The notes beneath the pieces are model-generated. The model was not told where the DNA came from. It saw nothing but the letters and a program-made list of their open reading frames with translations, and searched no databases. The translations under genes and the position numbers were made by a program. Positions 47,805 through 56,374 of a DNA stretch of 64,000 nt are shown one piece after another. Where the stretch lies: positions 1-64,000 of the forward strand of contig NZ_BOML01000050.1 in NCBI RefSeq assembly GCF_016862175.1. The letters are read 5' to 3'. Origin of the DNA: Paractinoplanes durhamensis. Its GTDB lineage: Bacteria > Actinomycetota > Actinomycetes > Mycobacteriales > Micromonosporaceae. Every line of letters starts with the position of its first letter. Positions within the stretch are counted from its first letter, which is position 1.

Positions 47805-48371
47805 GTGAGCGATCTGAATCTGCTGGTAGTAGTCGCAAGCACCCGCCCAGGCCGCAACGGCCTGCCGGTGTCGCAGTGGTTCGTGGACGCCGCAAAGGCC
47901 CACGGCGGCTTCCAGGTGACGGTGGCAGACTTGGCCGAGGAGAACCTCCCGCTGCTGGACGAACCCCACCACCCGCGCCTGTCGAACTACCAGCACGACC
48001 ACACCAAGCGCTGGGCCGAAAAGGTGGCCGCCGCAGACGCTTTCGTCTTCGTGATCCCCGAGTACAACTACAGCATCGGCGCCCCACTGAAGAACGCCAT
48101 CGACTACTTGCACAACGAGTGGCGCTACAAGGCCGCAAGCGTGGTCAGCTACGGCGGCGTCTCGGCGGGAACCCGCTCAACGGTGGCAATGCTCCCCGCA
48201 ACATACGCCTTGAGCATCTATATGATCCCCCAGGCGGTAAACATCCCGTTCGTCATGAACCAGATCGTGGACGGCAAATTCGACCCCTCAGAAACAACAG
48301 AGGCGGCCGCCACCACAATGCTGAACGAATTGCAAAAGGTAGCCCAAACCTTGAAGCCGCTGCGCGGCTGA
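47805..48371 (+). CDS. NADPH-dependent FMN reductase
   Basis: This 188-aa flavodoxin-fold reductase has the phosphate loop ASTRPGRNGLPVSQWF, the isoalloxazine-contact motif PEYNYSIGAPLKNAIDYL and SYGGVSAGTRSTV, all typical of the NAD(P)H:FMN/quinone (chromate reductase-like) family. It probably reduces FMN or quinones in the cytoplasm. It starts at GTG 47805 and is divergent from the ArsR operon, so ArsR may control it too. From about 48140 onwards the codon use shows more A-ending codons than neighbouring genes. Confidence 0.92.
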   Translation: MSDLNLLVVVASTRPGRNGLPVSQWFVDAAKAHGGFQVTVADLAEENLPLLDEPHHPRLSNYQHDHTKRWAEKVAAADAFVFVIPEYNYSIGAPLKNAIDYLHNEWRYKAASVVSYGGVSAGTRSTVAMLPATYALSIYMIPQAVNIPFVMNQIVDGKFDPSETTEAAATTMLNELQKVAQTLKPLRG

Positions 48372-48754
48372 CCACCACCCGGTTTTGGCTTGGGTGATCT
48401 CCTTGCGGCGGCACAGACGCCCGGCCACAAGCTCAAGGCAGCCCCCGCCAGGCCAACAACAGCCCCGGTTTTGGCTTGGGTGATCTCCTTGCGGCGGCAC
48501 AGACGCCAAATCGCAGTGGTGGGTGGCGCGCAAGCGGGGTGTGCTTGCGCGTCGCCCGCCGCTGTGATCGCCTAAAGTGCCGCCGCAAGGAGATCACCCA
48601 AGCCCCGCCCCGACCAAAGCCCAACCAAAAACAAACCCCGAAGACGCCCGCCAGAGTGATCTCCGCAGCGCGTGGCCGGGGTGTGGGGCAGAGCCCCACG
48701 GTCTTAAGACAAGCCCCACGGTCTTAAAGCAAAACCCTCGGCCTGTAACAAACC
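48372..48754. repeat. Repeat-rich intergenic region: 44-bp direct and 28-bp inverted copies, 16-bp doublet
   Basis: A 44-bp sequence occurs identically at 48378-48421 and 48464-48507; its inner 28 bases (GGCTTGGGTGATCTCCTTGC plus 8 more) recur inverted at 48577-48604. Further on, AGCCCCACGGTCTTAA stands at 48692-48707 and 48712-48727, with the palindrome GTCTTAAGAC at 48701-48710 and a 7-bp GTGGGGC/GCCCCAC stem at 48683-48699. No gene is visible. It looks like a small REP-type array. Confidence 0.85.
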
Positions 48755-49624
48755 CTAAGCCCGCCCGGCATTAGAAACAATGGCGTCAACAATCTGCCCC
48801 CACAACTGAACCGGCAGATCATGCCCCATGCCAGGAATGACCAGCAAAGACGCCCCAGGAACGGCAGAAGCAGTAGCTTCCCCGCCGTCAAGCGGAATCA
48901 GCGGATCATCCGCCCCATGAATGACGACAACCGGCGCGGAAACCTCACGCAGCCCCGGCGTCCGATCAGGCGAGGCGACAATAGCCGCATACTGCCGCAG
49001 AGTCCCAGCAGGCCGATACCCGCGGTCATACTTGGCCCCCGCCCGCCGCTCAAGCTCAGCCTGAGGCGCCGGATACCCGGGCGACCCGACAACGCGAGCA
49101 GCCCCCACAGCTCCAGCAACAGCCTCAGCCCGATCAGCAGACGGCGGCCGCATCAAGACAGCAGCAGCTTCCGGCTTGGGCCGCCCAACCCCACGGGCCC
49201 CGGTAGTAGACATGATCGACGCGAGACTGACCACCAGCTCAGGATGATCGAGCAGAAGCTGCTGAGCGATCATCCCGCCCATCGAAGCCCCCACCACATG
49301 GGCCCGGGAGATCCCGAGCTCTTTGAGCAACCCCGCCGCATCCCCCGCAAGATCAGAGATGAGATAGCCCACGGAAGACCGATCCCCCGCCAGAATCCCC
49401 GGCACATCAGGAACGCCCAATTCATCAAACCCGGTGGACAACCCCGAATCCCGGTTGTCAAAGAGAACGACGTAGAACCCCCGCCCCGCCAACTGCTCGA
49501 CAAACCCCGCCGGCCAGTCGATCAGCTGCGCCCCGAGCCCCATGACAAGCAGCAGAGCAGGATCCCCAGGATCGCCGACAGTCTCGTACCAGATGTCGAC
49601 CCCGTTGGCGCGAACCTCAGCCAC
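48755..49624 (-). CDS. Alpha/beta hydrolase
   Basis: This 289-aa alpha/beta hydrolase has oxyanion region VMGLGAQLIDWP, FDNRDSGLS, nucleophile elbow VVGASMGGMIAQ (Ser), acid VVIHGADDPLIPLDGG (Asp) and His in IPGMGHDLP. It is close in layout to TAP-like or epoxide hydrolase-like actinobacterial enzymes; the ester or amide substrate is unknown. The start is the GTG at 49624, with GGAGGG about seven bases upstream. Its neighbouring DNA has many A-ending codons. Confidence 0.92.
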   Translation of the reverse strand: MAEVRANGVDIWYETVGDPGDPALLLVMGLGAQLIDWPAGFVEQLAGRGFYVVLFDNRDSGLSTGFDELGVPDVPGILAGDRSSVGYLISDLAGDAAGLLKELGISRAHVVGASMGGMIAQQLLLDHPELVVSLASIMSTTGARGVGRPKPEAAAVLMRPPSADRAEAVAGAVGAARVVGSPGYPAPQAELERRAGAKYDRGYRPAGTLRQYAAIVASPDRTPGLREVSAPVVVIHGADDPLIPLDGGEATASAVPGASLLVIPGMGHDLPVQLWGQIVDAIVSNAGRA

Positions 49625-49712
49625 CGCAACTCCCTCCACCGGACCGCAACAGCCCCATCCTCGCGCACCACCCCGATTGACCGATAGTCAGATCATCTTT
49701 ATATTGCGAACC

Positions 49713-50057
49713 ATGGCGAAGCCCATGCGCGAACCCACGTTCTGGATCCTGACCGCCCTGGCCCGTTCCCCGCGGCACGGCTACGGGATCATCCAGGAGG
49801 TCACCGCCCTGTCCGAGGGCCAGGTAACGCTGCAGGCCGGAACGCTGTACGCAGCACTGGACCGCCTGCACGCCGAGGGCCTGCTGGAGGTCGACCGGGA
49901 CGAGAAGGTGGACGGCCGAGACCGCCGCTACTACCGCCTGACCGACCACGGCGCCGCCGCCCTGAACACGGAGGCCGCCCGTCTGGCCGCAAACGCCCGC
50001 ACCGCCGGCCGGCAGCTTGAGGGCCGCCGCCGAAACCCGGGCCCGGCGACCGCATGA
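49713..50057 (+). CDS. PadR-family regulator
   Basis: This 114-aa regulator has a PadR winged helix: FWILTALARSPRHGYGIIQEVTALSEGQVTLQAGTLYAALDRLHAEGLLEVDRDEKVDGRDRRYYRLTDHG, with no extended C-terminal domain. It is co-translated with the next membrane protein gene (four-base ATGA overlap at 50054), the usual context for PadR repressors that regulate their coupled membrane gene. The -10-like TATATT at 49701-49706 (in TTTATATTG) lies about 8 bp before the ATG, so the mRNA may be leaderless. Confidence 0.93.
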   Translation: MAKPMREPTFWILTALARSPRHGYGIIQEVTALSEGQVTLQAGTLYAALDRLHAEGLLEVDRDEKVDGRDRRYYRLTDHGAAALNTEAARLAANARTAGRQLEGRRRNPGPATA

Positions 50058-51154
50058 CCCGCCTGGCAAAGCAGTACCGCCTGCTGCTCAGGGCCTACCC
50101 GCCCGGCCACCGCCGGACGGAGCTGCTCGACACCCTCCTGGACGCCGCACCGGCAACCCGGAACCACCCCACGGCGAGAGAGACCGCGAACCTGCTGCGG
50201 CACGGCATGCGCGCCCGGCTGGGCCGCCCCGGCGGCCGAGCCGTCGTGGTGCTGGCCACCTTGATCGCCCTGACCGCCGGCTTCATCGGCGCGGCCGCCG
50301 CAACAAGAGCAGCCTGGGAGCTGGTCCCCGGCTACCCCACCGGCACAGCCTTGGCGGAGATCTCCGACACCGTCTTCCCCAGCCACCCCACCACAGCGGA
50401 GCCCAACGGCACCGGCCTGTTCTTCGACGTGGGCGAGCGAAATACCGCCGAAGTGCTGCTGCAGGGCCACGACGAGGACTTCGAGTTCGCCACGGTGACG
50501 ATCGCCCCCGAGCCATATTTCCTGCCCGGCGACTTCCGCACCTGGACGGCCACGACCGAGGGCCGCTTGGTGAAGGCGGGCTGGCAGGTCGGCCCGGCCG
50601 AGGTGACCGGCGCGACGACGATCGCCACCGGCGAGGTGGACGACACCGGCCGCCGTTTCACCGCGACCCGCGACGGCCTGGCCCTGACGATCGAGCCCAC
50701 GACGGACGTGGTGGACACCCCGCGGGGTTCGTTCTACGTGACCGCCACCCTGGACCGCCTGACCCCCGGCTACGTCACCGCGGCCGGCGCGCTGGGCCTG
50801 CTGACCGGCGCGTTGATCGGCTGGCTGCTGACCGGCTGGGCGAGCCGCCGCACCGAGTCCGGCCACACCCCCGCCCGCGCAACAGCCGCCGTGTCAGCGG
50901 TATTCGCCCTGGTCCTGCTACTGCCGCAGGCCCTGCTGGGCTTCCTGATCCTCGGCTACCAGATGCACTCCGACGGCCCACCCGGCAAACCCTTCTGGAC
51001 CCTGTCGTTGACGTACGGCTTCGGCTGCGGCCAACTCGGCGCCGTCCTGATCGCCGTGGCCCTGATCGCGGCCGCCGCCGCCCGGCGCCCGGCCGAGGAG
51101 GTGTCTCAGATAGCCGCGAGCCGGTGGCGACGCTCGTGGGAGAGGTCGCCGTGA
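50054..51154 (+). CDS. PadR-coupled membrane protein, 366 aa
   Basis: No enzyme family is evident. It has an N-terminal cytoplasmic helix region (RLAKQYRLLLRAYPPGHRRTELLDTLLDAA), then a transmembrane helix (VVVLATLIALTAGFIGAAAA), an extracytoplasmic domain of about 160 residues, and three to four C-terminal helices (TAAGALGLLTGALIGWLLTGW, AVFALVLLLPQALLGFLILGY, LGAVLIAVALIAAAAA). The coupled PadR gene suggests envelope or drug stress control. The 3' end overlaps the convergent CDF gene by 49 bp. Confidence 0.8.
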   Translation: MTRLAKQYRLLLRAYPPGHRRTELLDTLLDAAPATRNHPTARETANLLRHGMRARLGRPGGRAVVVLATLIALTAGFIGAAAATRAAWELVPGYPTGTALAEISDTVFPSHPTTAEPNGTGLFFDVGERNTAEVLLQGHDEDFEFATVTIAPEPYFLPGDFRTWTATTEGRLVKAGWQVGPAEVTGATTIATGEVDDTGRRFTATRDGLALTIEPTTDVVDTPRGSFYVTATLDRLTPGYVTAAGALGLLTGALIGWLLTGWASRRTESGHTPARATAAVSAVFALVLLLPQALLGFLILGYQMHSDGPPGKPFWTLSLTYGFGCGQLGAVLIAVALIAAAAARRPAEEVSQIAASRWRRSWERSP

Positions 51155-52101
51155 TGCTCGGGACCGGGGTGGCTGGCCGGGTCGACGTGGACGGTGACGC
51201 TGGTCAGCCGGGCCACCTGATGGGTGAGTTGATGCTCGGCGTCGGCGGCGATCTCGTGCGCGGCGAGCAGGCTGAGGTCGGCGTCGACGACGACCGCGGC
51301 CTCGGCGTGCAGCCGATGCCCGATCCAGCGCAGTCGGAGCCCGGAGACCCCATGCACGCCGGGAACGGCCCGTAGCGCCTGCTCCGCCCGGTCGACAAGC
51401 GAAGGATCGACCCGGTCCATCAGGCGGCGGTAGACCTCGCGGGCCGCATCCTTGAGAACGAACGCGATCGCCACCGTGATCAGCAGCCCGGCGACCGGGT
51501 CGGCCCAGCGCCACCCGAGCCAGGCCCCGCCCGCGGCGAGCACGACGGCGAGCGAGGTGAACCCGTCGGTGCGGGCGTGCAGCCCATCGGCGACCAGCGC
51601 GGCCGAGCCGATCCGCCGCCCGACCGCGATCCGGTAGCGGGCGACGATCTCGTTGCCGAAAAACCCGATGACCCCGGCCACGAGGACCCACGGCAGGTGC
51701 GTCATCTCCCGCGGGTCGACCAGCCGGTCGACCGCGAACCAGGCGGCGGCGACCGACGACCCGGCGATGACCAGCACGATGATGACGCCGGCGAGGTCTT
51801 CGGCCCGGCCGAAACCGTAGGTGTACGCCCGGGTGGCGGCCCGCCGCCCGAGCCAGAACGCGATCCCGAGCGGCACGGCGGTCAGCGCGTCGGCCACGTT
51901 GTGCAGGGTGTCGCCGAGCAGCGCCACCGAGCCGGAGAACACCACGATCAGCGCCTGCAGGGCCGCGGTCAGACCGAGCCCGGCGAGCGAGATCCACAGC
52001 GCCCGCATGCCGTCGCGGGACGCTTCGAGCGCCGAATCGACCTTGTCCGCGCTGTCGTGCGAGTGCGGCCGGAGGCCGTGGTGGTGCCGATGCTCAGCCA
52101 T
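51106..52101 (-). CDS. Cation diffusion facilitator (CDF) metal exporter
   Basis: This 331-aa antiporter has a His-rich N-terminus (AEHRHHHGLRPHSHDS), six membrane helices and the CDF metal sites: DTLHNVADALT in helix 2 (HNxxD) and DGLHARTDGFTS in helix 5 (HxxxD). A C-terminal cytoplasmic ferredoxin-like domain (AEQALRAVPGVHGVSGLRLRWIGHRLHAEAAVVVDAD) follows. It exports Zn, Co or related divalent metals in exchange for protons. Confidence 0.94.
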   Translation of the reverse strand: MAEHRHHHGLRPHSHDSADKVDSALEASRDGMRALWISLAGLGLTAALQALIVVFSGSVALLGDTLHNVADALTAVPLGIAFWLGRRAATRAYTYGFGRAEDLAGVIIVLVIAGSSVAAAWFAVDRLVDPREMTHLPWVLVAGVIGFFGNEIVARYRIAVGRRIGSAALVADGLHARTDGFTSLAVVLAAGGAWLGWRWADPVAGLLITVAIAFVLKDAAREVYRRLMDRVDPSLVDRAEQALRAVPGVHGVSGLRLRWIGHRLHAEAAVVVDADLSLLAAHEIAADAEHQLTHQVARLTSVTVHVDPASHPGPEHHGDLSHERRHRLAAI

Positions 52102-52167
52102 GGCCCCACGATAGGCCCCGGACTAGGCATGCGACAACAGGGTAACTGCCAATGAGCTGCAGTAACG

Positions 52168-52770
52168 TCACCTTGGCGGTAGCACGTCGCCGGTCAGATA
52201 GCGCTGCACGGTCGGGCCGATCGCGGCCACCAGCTGCTCGGCGTCGATGGACGCGATCGGATCCAGGTGCAGGACGTGCCGGGTCACCGCCACCCCCACC
52301 ACCTGGGACAGGACCAGGGCGGTCCGCAGCGGCGCCTCCGCCCGGTCGATGCCGAGCCCGGCGATCACCCGGCTGAGCAGCTGGGAGACGATGAACTCGC
52401 GCATCATCCGGGCGATCTCCACGTTGCTCATCGCCGACCGCAGCACGGCCACCGCGGAGGCGCCGGCCGGCGAGTCCCAGACGCCGACCATGGCCCGCAC
52501 GAGCCGGACACCGACCTCGTCGCGAGGTGCGCCGAGGACCTGCTTCACCAGCGCGTCCAGGTCGATCGGGACGTTCATGCCGGCCAGGAACAGCTTGTCC
52601 TTGGTGCCGAAGTAGTGGTGCACCAGCGCCGGGTCGACCCCGGCGCCGGCCGCGATGCCGCGGATCGAGGCGCCGTCGTAGCCCTTCTCCGCGAAGGCTT
52701 CCCGGGCGGCGGCCAGGATCTGGTCGCGCGTGGACGTGTCGCCTGGTCGGCGCCCGGTGCGGCCGGCCAT
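52168..52770 (-). CDS. TetR-family regulator of the ABC exporter operon
   Basis: This 200-aa repressor has an HTH in residues 14-60: TRDQILAAAREAFAEKGYDGASIRGIAAGAGVDPALVHHYFGTKDKLF. It follows the permease gene by a single base and is the last gene of the exporter operon. It probably binds an exported compound and regulates the operon from the inverted repeat at 55267-55316. Confidence 0.92.
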   Translation of the reverse strand: MAGRTGRRPGDTSTRDQILAAAREAFAEKGYDGASIRGIAAGAGVDPALVHHYFGTKDKLFLAGMNVPIDLDALVKQVLGAPRDEVGVRLVRAMVGVWDSPAGASAVAVLRSAMSNVEIARMMREFIVSQLLSRVIAGLGIDRAEAPLRTALVLSQVVGVAVTRHVLHLDPIASIDAEQLVAAIGPTVQRYLTGDVLPPR

Positions 52771-52771
52771 G

Positions 52772-54352
52772 TCAGATGACGTCGCGGCGGCGGAACCCGG
52801 CGAACGCGACGACGGTCAGCAGGACGGCGACCAGCCCGACCCCGGCGAGGCCGGCCCAGCCGGGGGCGGCGACCGTGACGTTCGGGACGTGCCACAGCGG
52901 GCTGATGCCGAGGATCCAGTCCCACAGCTTGAAGAGTGGCCCGAGCAGGGTCAGCGCGAAGGTGACCACGACCGCGAGCCACCCGGCCAGCCGCACCTGC
53001 GGCCGCGCGCCGACGGTCGCGAGCGACACCGCGACGATCGTCCACACCGCCGGGACGGTGGCGAGGGCCTGCCGGACGACGTCGCCGGCGGCGAGGCCCG
53101 GTTCGGCGGCCGCGGCGATCAGGCCGATCACCGTGCCCGCGATCAGCAGCGCGGCGGCCGGCGCCAGGAAGGCGATGATCGCGTTGCTGGCCAGGTATTT
53201 CGCCCGGCTCAGCGAACCGGCGAGGACCGGCTCGACCCGGTAGGCGACCTCCTCGGCGTAGATCCGCATGACGATCTGCACACCGAAGACCGACGCGATG
53301 ATGCCGGCCAGCTGCAGGATCGTCACGATGAACGCGAAGATCAGCCCGGCCTCGGTGGTGGCGTTCGACTGGACCAGCGGGCTGTTCCCGAGGACGTCGC
53401 CGACGCTGGTGGCCAGGAAGCCGAACACGGTGCCGAGGCCGGCGAAGGCGATCAGCCAGGAGATCAGCGGGCCGCGGTTGATCCGCAGCGCCAGCCCCCA
53501 CACCGAGGCGACCGCGCCGGCGCGGGCCGGGCCGGGCCGCGGGGCGATCATGCCGAGGCCGAAGTCGCGGCGCCCGTGCAGGATCAGCGCGACCCGGGCG
53601 AGCACGATCGCGAAGGCGACCGCGAGCAGCAGCGGCCAGGCGTTGTTGCCGCTGGCCGGGCGCACCTCCTCGAGCCAGCCGAACGGGGTCAGCCAGGTCG
53701 CCCACTCGCCGGTCTGACTGGCGTCGATGTAGCCGCGGACGATGTAGGCGATGCCGATGGTGGCGACCGCGATGCTGTTCGCGGTGCGGGCGTCCGAGCC
53801 GATCTGCGCGGCCACCGCGGCCACACCGGCGAACATGATGCCCGAGGCGGTGTACGTCGCGGACAGCGCGAGCGAATTCAGCAGGCCGCCGCCGCAGGCG
53901 ATGGTGAGCAGCCAGGACACGATGCCGAGCCCGATCGACGCCTGCACCGCCATGATCAGCGCGACGGCGAGCCGGGTCTGCCGGCCCATCACCCCGGAGG
54001 CGAGCAGCTCGGCCTGGCCGGAGTCCTCGTCGGCGCGGCTGTTGCGGATCACGATGAAGGTGGTCATCAGGGCGGCGAAGAAGGTGCCGAGCGCACCGGC
54101 CCGCCAGGCGTTGAAGCCGTCCGCGGTGAGCAGGTCGCGGGGCACGCCGAAGATGAGGCTCAGGGCCGGGTTGGAGCCGAGGGTGGCGGCGAGTTCCTGC
54201 CGGTCGGCCAGGTCGGGGAAGACCCAGGCGTAGGCCAGGACCGAGGTCGCGGACAGGGCGCTGATCAGGACGATCCACGGGCCGATGTTGCGGACGTCCT
54301 GTTTGAGGGCGGCGCGCAGCAGCGGGGGCGCGCCGGTCAGGGTCTGGTTCAT
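52772..54352 (-). CDS. ABC-2 type exporter permease, 526 aa
   Basis: This large permease has about twelve hydrophobic segments, consistent with two tandem ABC-2-like halves (helix sets before and after residue 290). It begins MNQTLTGAPPLLRAALKQDVRNIGPWIVLISALSAT, and the second half restarts LALRINRGPLISWLIAFAGLGTVFGF. Proteins of this length are commonly annotated as polyketide antibiotic exporters. It partners the ATPase encoded just upstream with a four-base overlap. Confidence 0.88.
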   Translation of the reverse strand: MNQTLTGAPPLLRAALKQDVRNIGPWIVLISALSATSVLAYAWVFPDLADRQELAATLGSNPALSLIFGVPRDLLTADGFNAWRAGALGTFFAALMTTFIVIRNSRADEDSGQAELLASGVMGRQTRLAVALIMAVQASIGLGIVSWLLTIACGGGLLNSLALSATYTASGIMFAGVAAVAAQIGSDARTANSIAVATIGIAYIVRGYIDASQTGEWATWLTPFGWLEEVRPASGNNAWPLLLAVAFAIVLARVALILHGRRDFGLGMIAPRPGPARAGAVASVWGLALRINRGPLISWLIAFAGLGTVFGFLATSVGDVLGNSPLVQSNATTEAGLIFAFIVTILQLAGIIASVFGVQIVMRIYAEEVAYRVEPVLAGSLSRAKYLASNAIIAFLAPAAALLIAGTVIGLIAAAAEPGLAAGDVVRQALATVPAVWTIVAVSLATVGARPQVRLAGWLAVVVTFALTLLGPLFKLWDWILGISPLWHVPNVTVAAPGWAGLAGVGLVAVLLTVVAFAGFRRRDVI

Positions 54353-55239
54353 GCCGCATCCCCGTACTGCCGCAGGAAGAGCTCCTCGAGCGACGGCGGT
54401 GCCACGGTCAGCGAGGTGAGCGGGTGCCGGCTCAGCTCGGCCATCGCGGCGCTGAGCTGGTCGTGGTCGACGGCGCCGGTGAACCGGCCGTCGGCCAGCC
54501 GCGCGTCGTGGATGAAGCGCAGGTCGGCCAGGTCGGCGGGCGGCTCGGCGAAGACGGCGTGGATGGTGGTGCGGGTGCGGTGCCGCAGCTGGTCGAGGGT
54601 GCCGGTCTCGACGACCTGGCCGGCCCGGATGATGCTGATCCGGTCGGCGAGCGCCTCGGCCTCGCTCAGGATGTGGCTGGACAGCAGGACGCTGCGGCCG
54701 CGGGCCTTCTCCTTGGCGATCTCCTCCTGGAAGATCGCCTCCATCAGCGGGTCGAGCCCGGAGGTCGGCTCGTCGAGGATCAGCAGGTCCACGTCGGAGG
54801 CGAGCGCGGCGATCAGCGCGACCTTCTGCCGGTTGCCCTTCGAATACTGCCGGCCGCGCTTGGTCGGGTCGAGGTCGAACCGCTCGATCAGCTCTTTGCG
54901 CCGCGGCTCGTCGAGGCCGCCGCGCAGCTTGCCGAGCAGGTCGATCGCCTCGCCGCCGGTCATGCCCGGCCACAGGGTGACGTCGCCGGGCACGTAGGCG
55001 AGCCGCCGGTGCAGGCTCACCACGTCCTTCCACGGGTCGCCGCCGAGCACCCGCACCTGCCCGGCGTTGGCGCGCAGCAGCCCCAGGAGCACCCGGATGG
55101 TGGTGGACTTCCCGGCCCCGTTGGGCCCCAGGAACCCGTGCACCTCGCCCTGGGCGACGGTGAGATCCAGACCGTCCAGGGCCCGGAACGATCCGAACGA
55201 CTTGACCAGACCTTCCACGTGAATGACCGACGAGCTCAT
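54349..55239 (-). CDS. ABC exporter ATPase (DrrA-like)
   Basis: This 296-aa ATPase has Walker A GPNGAGKST, Q-loop region AYVPGDVTLWPGMTG, signature YSKGNRQKVALIAAL (divergent SKGN instead of LSGG, as in several drug exporters), Walker B LLILDEPTSGLD and switch His in LLSSHILSEAE. A C-terminal exporter-specific region follows. It drives efflux through the next-encoded permease. The ATG at 55239 is preferred because longer frames enter the operator region. Confidence 0.94.
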   Translation of the reverse strand: MSSSVIHVEGLVKSFGSFRALDGLDLTVAQGEVHGFLGPNGAGKSTTIRVLLGLLRANAGQVRVLGGDPWKDVVSLHRRLAYVPGDVTLWPGMTGGEAIDLLGKLRGGLDEPRRKELIERFDLDPTKRGRQYSKGNRQKVALIAALASDVDLLILDEPTSGLDPLMEAIFQEEIAKEKARGRSVLLSSHILSEAEALADRISIIRAGQVVETGTLDQLRHRTRTTIHAVFAEPPADLADLRFIHDARLADGRFTGAVDHDQLSAAMAELSRHPLTSLTVAPPSLEELFLRQYGDAA

Positions 55240-55266
55240 GACGACGCCTTCCCGGGTGAGCACGAT

Positions 55267-55316
55267 TTCAACGGTTGATGAGTTCACCTCGTACGGTAAA
55301 TTCATCAGCCGTTGAA
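55267..55316. promoter_or_regulatory. Inverted repeat upstream of exporter operon (putative TetR operator)
   Basis: TTCAACGGTTGATGA (55267-55281) pairs with TCATCAGCCGTTGAA (55302-55316), 14 of 15 positions, with a 20-base spacer. It lies just upstream of the exporter ATPase start. Half-sites of the form CAACGG/CCGTTG suit a TetR repressor binding two turns apart; the operon's own TetR is the obvious candidate. Confidence 0.65.
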
Positions 55317-55324
55317 GTCAACGC

Positions 55325-56374
55325 TCAATGAAATGTGTCGGGAACCCAACCGAGCTTGGGGGCGACGGTCTCGGCCAGGTCGGTGAGCAGGCGGATGTTG
55401 GCGGCCAGGCCGAAGGCGGGCGGCAGGAAGAGCACCACCTCGTCGGCCGCCGTCAGGCCGGGGTCGGCCAGGACCGCGTCGGCCACCGCGGCCGGTTCGC
55501 CGTGGTGGACCGGGCTCATCAGCATCCCGGTCGGCAGGTCGGCGGAGAGGGTCGGTTCGAGCGCGCCGCGCGGGCGGGACGCAGCCGGGCCGTTCGTCCG
55601 GCGGTCCAGGTCGTACTCCGCGTAGGCCCGCCGCAGCACCGGGGTGGTGCCGGGCAGGATCGACGCGGCGACCGCGACCGGCGGGGGCGTCGTGTCGTGG
55701 GCGGCGATCCAGGCGTCGCGGTAGGCGGCGATCAGGTTCGCCTGGTGGGCCGGGAAGGACACGCCCGCGGGTACGTCGTGCAGGATCGTGCCGGTGATCA
55801 GGCGCAGGCCCTGGCCGGCGGCGGTCACCGCGGAGGCGATGCTGCCGGAGCCGTACCAGATCCGGTCGCGCAGGCCGGGGCTGTGCGGGGTCACCTTCAG
55901 CTCGGTGCCGGGCGGCGGGCCGCCGATGCCCCTACGTTCGGTGACGGTGTGCAGGGTCTCCCCCGCCACCCCGGCCAGGAAGCGGGCCAGCCGGCGCTGC
56001 CCCTCGGTGCGGGCGTCGGTGGCGACCGGCCCGAAGACGTCGTCCCAGGCGTCGGTCCCGCTGGAGAAGGCGAGGTGCAGCCGGCCGCCGATCAGCAGGT
56101 CGGCGGTGCCGGCCGCCTCGGCGAGCAGCACCGGATCCTGGTAGCGGGCCGGGATGACCGCGCTGCCGAGAGTGATCCGGCTGGTGTGCTGGCCGGCCGC
56201 GGCGAAGAATGGCAGCGGGGACGACAGGTAGTTGTCGAAGTGCCGCTGGTAGGCCCAGCCGGACTGGTAGCCGAGCTGTTCGGCCGCGCGGAACAGCTCG
56301 ATGCCCTCGCGCAGGCCGCGGGCCGCCTCCCCGGTCGGGAAGGACACCCGGGTGTTGAAGCCGAGTCGGTTCAT
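55325..56374 (-). CDS. FMN-dependent luciferase-like monooxygenase (KPN_01858-type)
   Basis: This 349-aa LLM protein has FRAAEQLGYQSGWAYQRHFDNYLSSPLPFFAAAGQHTSRITLGSAVIPARYQDPVLLAEAAGTADLLIGGRLHLAFSSGTDAWDDVFGP. From memory this matches the putative FMN-dependent LLM family TIGR04027 (KPN_01858), whose members are encoded beside a peptide-type ABC importer. Here it is the last gene of exactly such a coupled operon (ATGA with the exporter gene). It would oxidise the imported compound, which is not known. Confidence 0.85.
   Translation of the reverse strand: MNRLGFNTRVSFPTGEAARGLREGIELFRAAEQLGYQSGWAYQRHFDNYLSSPLPFFAAAGQHTSRITLGSAVIPARYQDPVLLAEAAGTADLLIGGRLHLAFSSGTDAWDDVFGPVATDARTEGQRRLARFLAGVAGETLHTVTERRGIGGPPPGTELKVTPHSPGLRDRIWYGSGSIASAVTAAGQGLRLITGTILHDVPAGVSFPAHQANLIAAYRDAWIAAHDTTPPPVAVAASILPGTTPVLRRAYAEYDLDRRTNGPAASRPRGALEPTLSADLPTGMLMSPVHHGEPAAVADAVLADPGLTAADEVVLFLPPAFGLAANIRLLTDLAETVAPKLGWVPDTFH

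Noticed and set aside
48372..48754. Repeat cluster considered as a CRISPR array.
   Set aside because: Copies are only two direct plus one inverted, with unequal spacing and no cas genes in the window.
52772..55239. A natural-product biosynthetic cluster near the DrrA-like exporter.
   Set aside because: No polyketide, peptide or terpene synthase gene is present in the window; the exporter with its TetR is a stand-alone unit.
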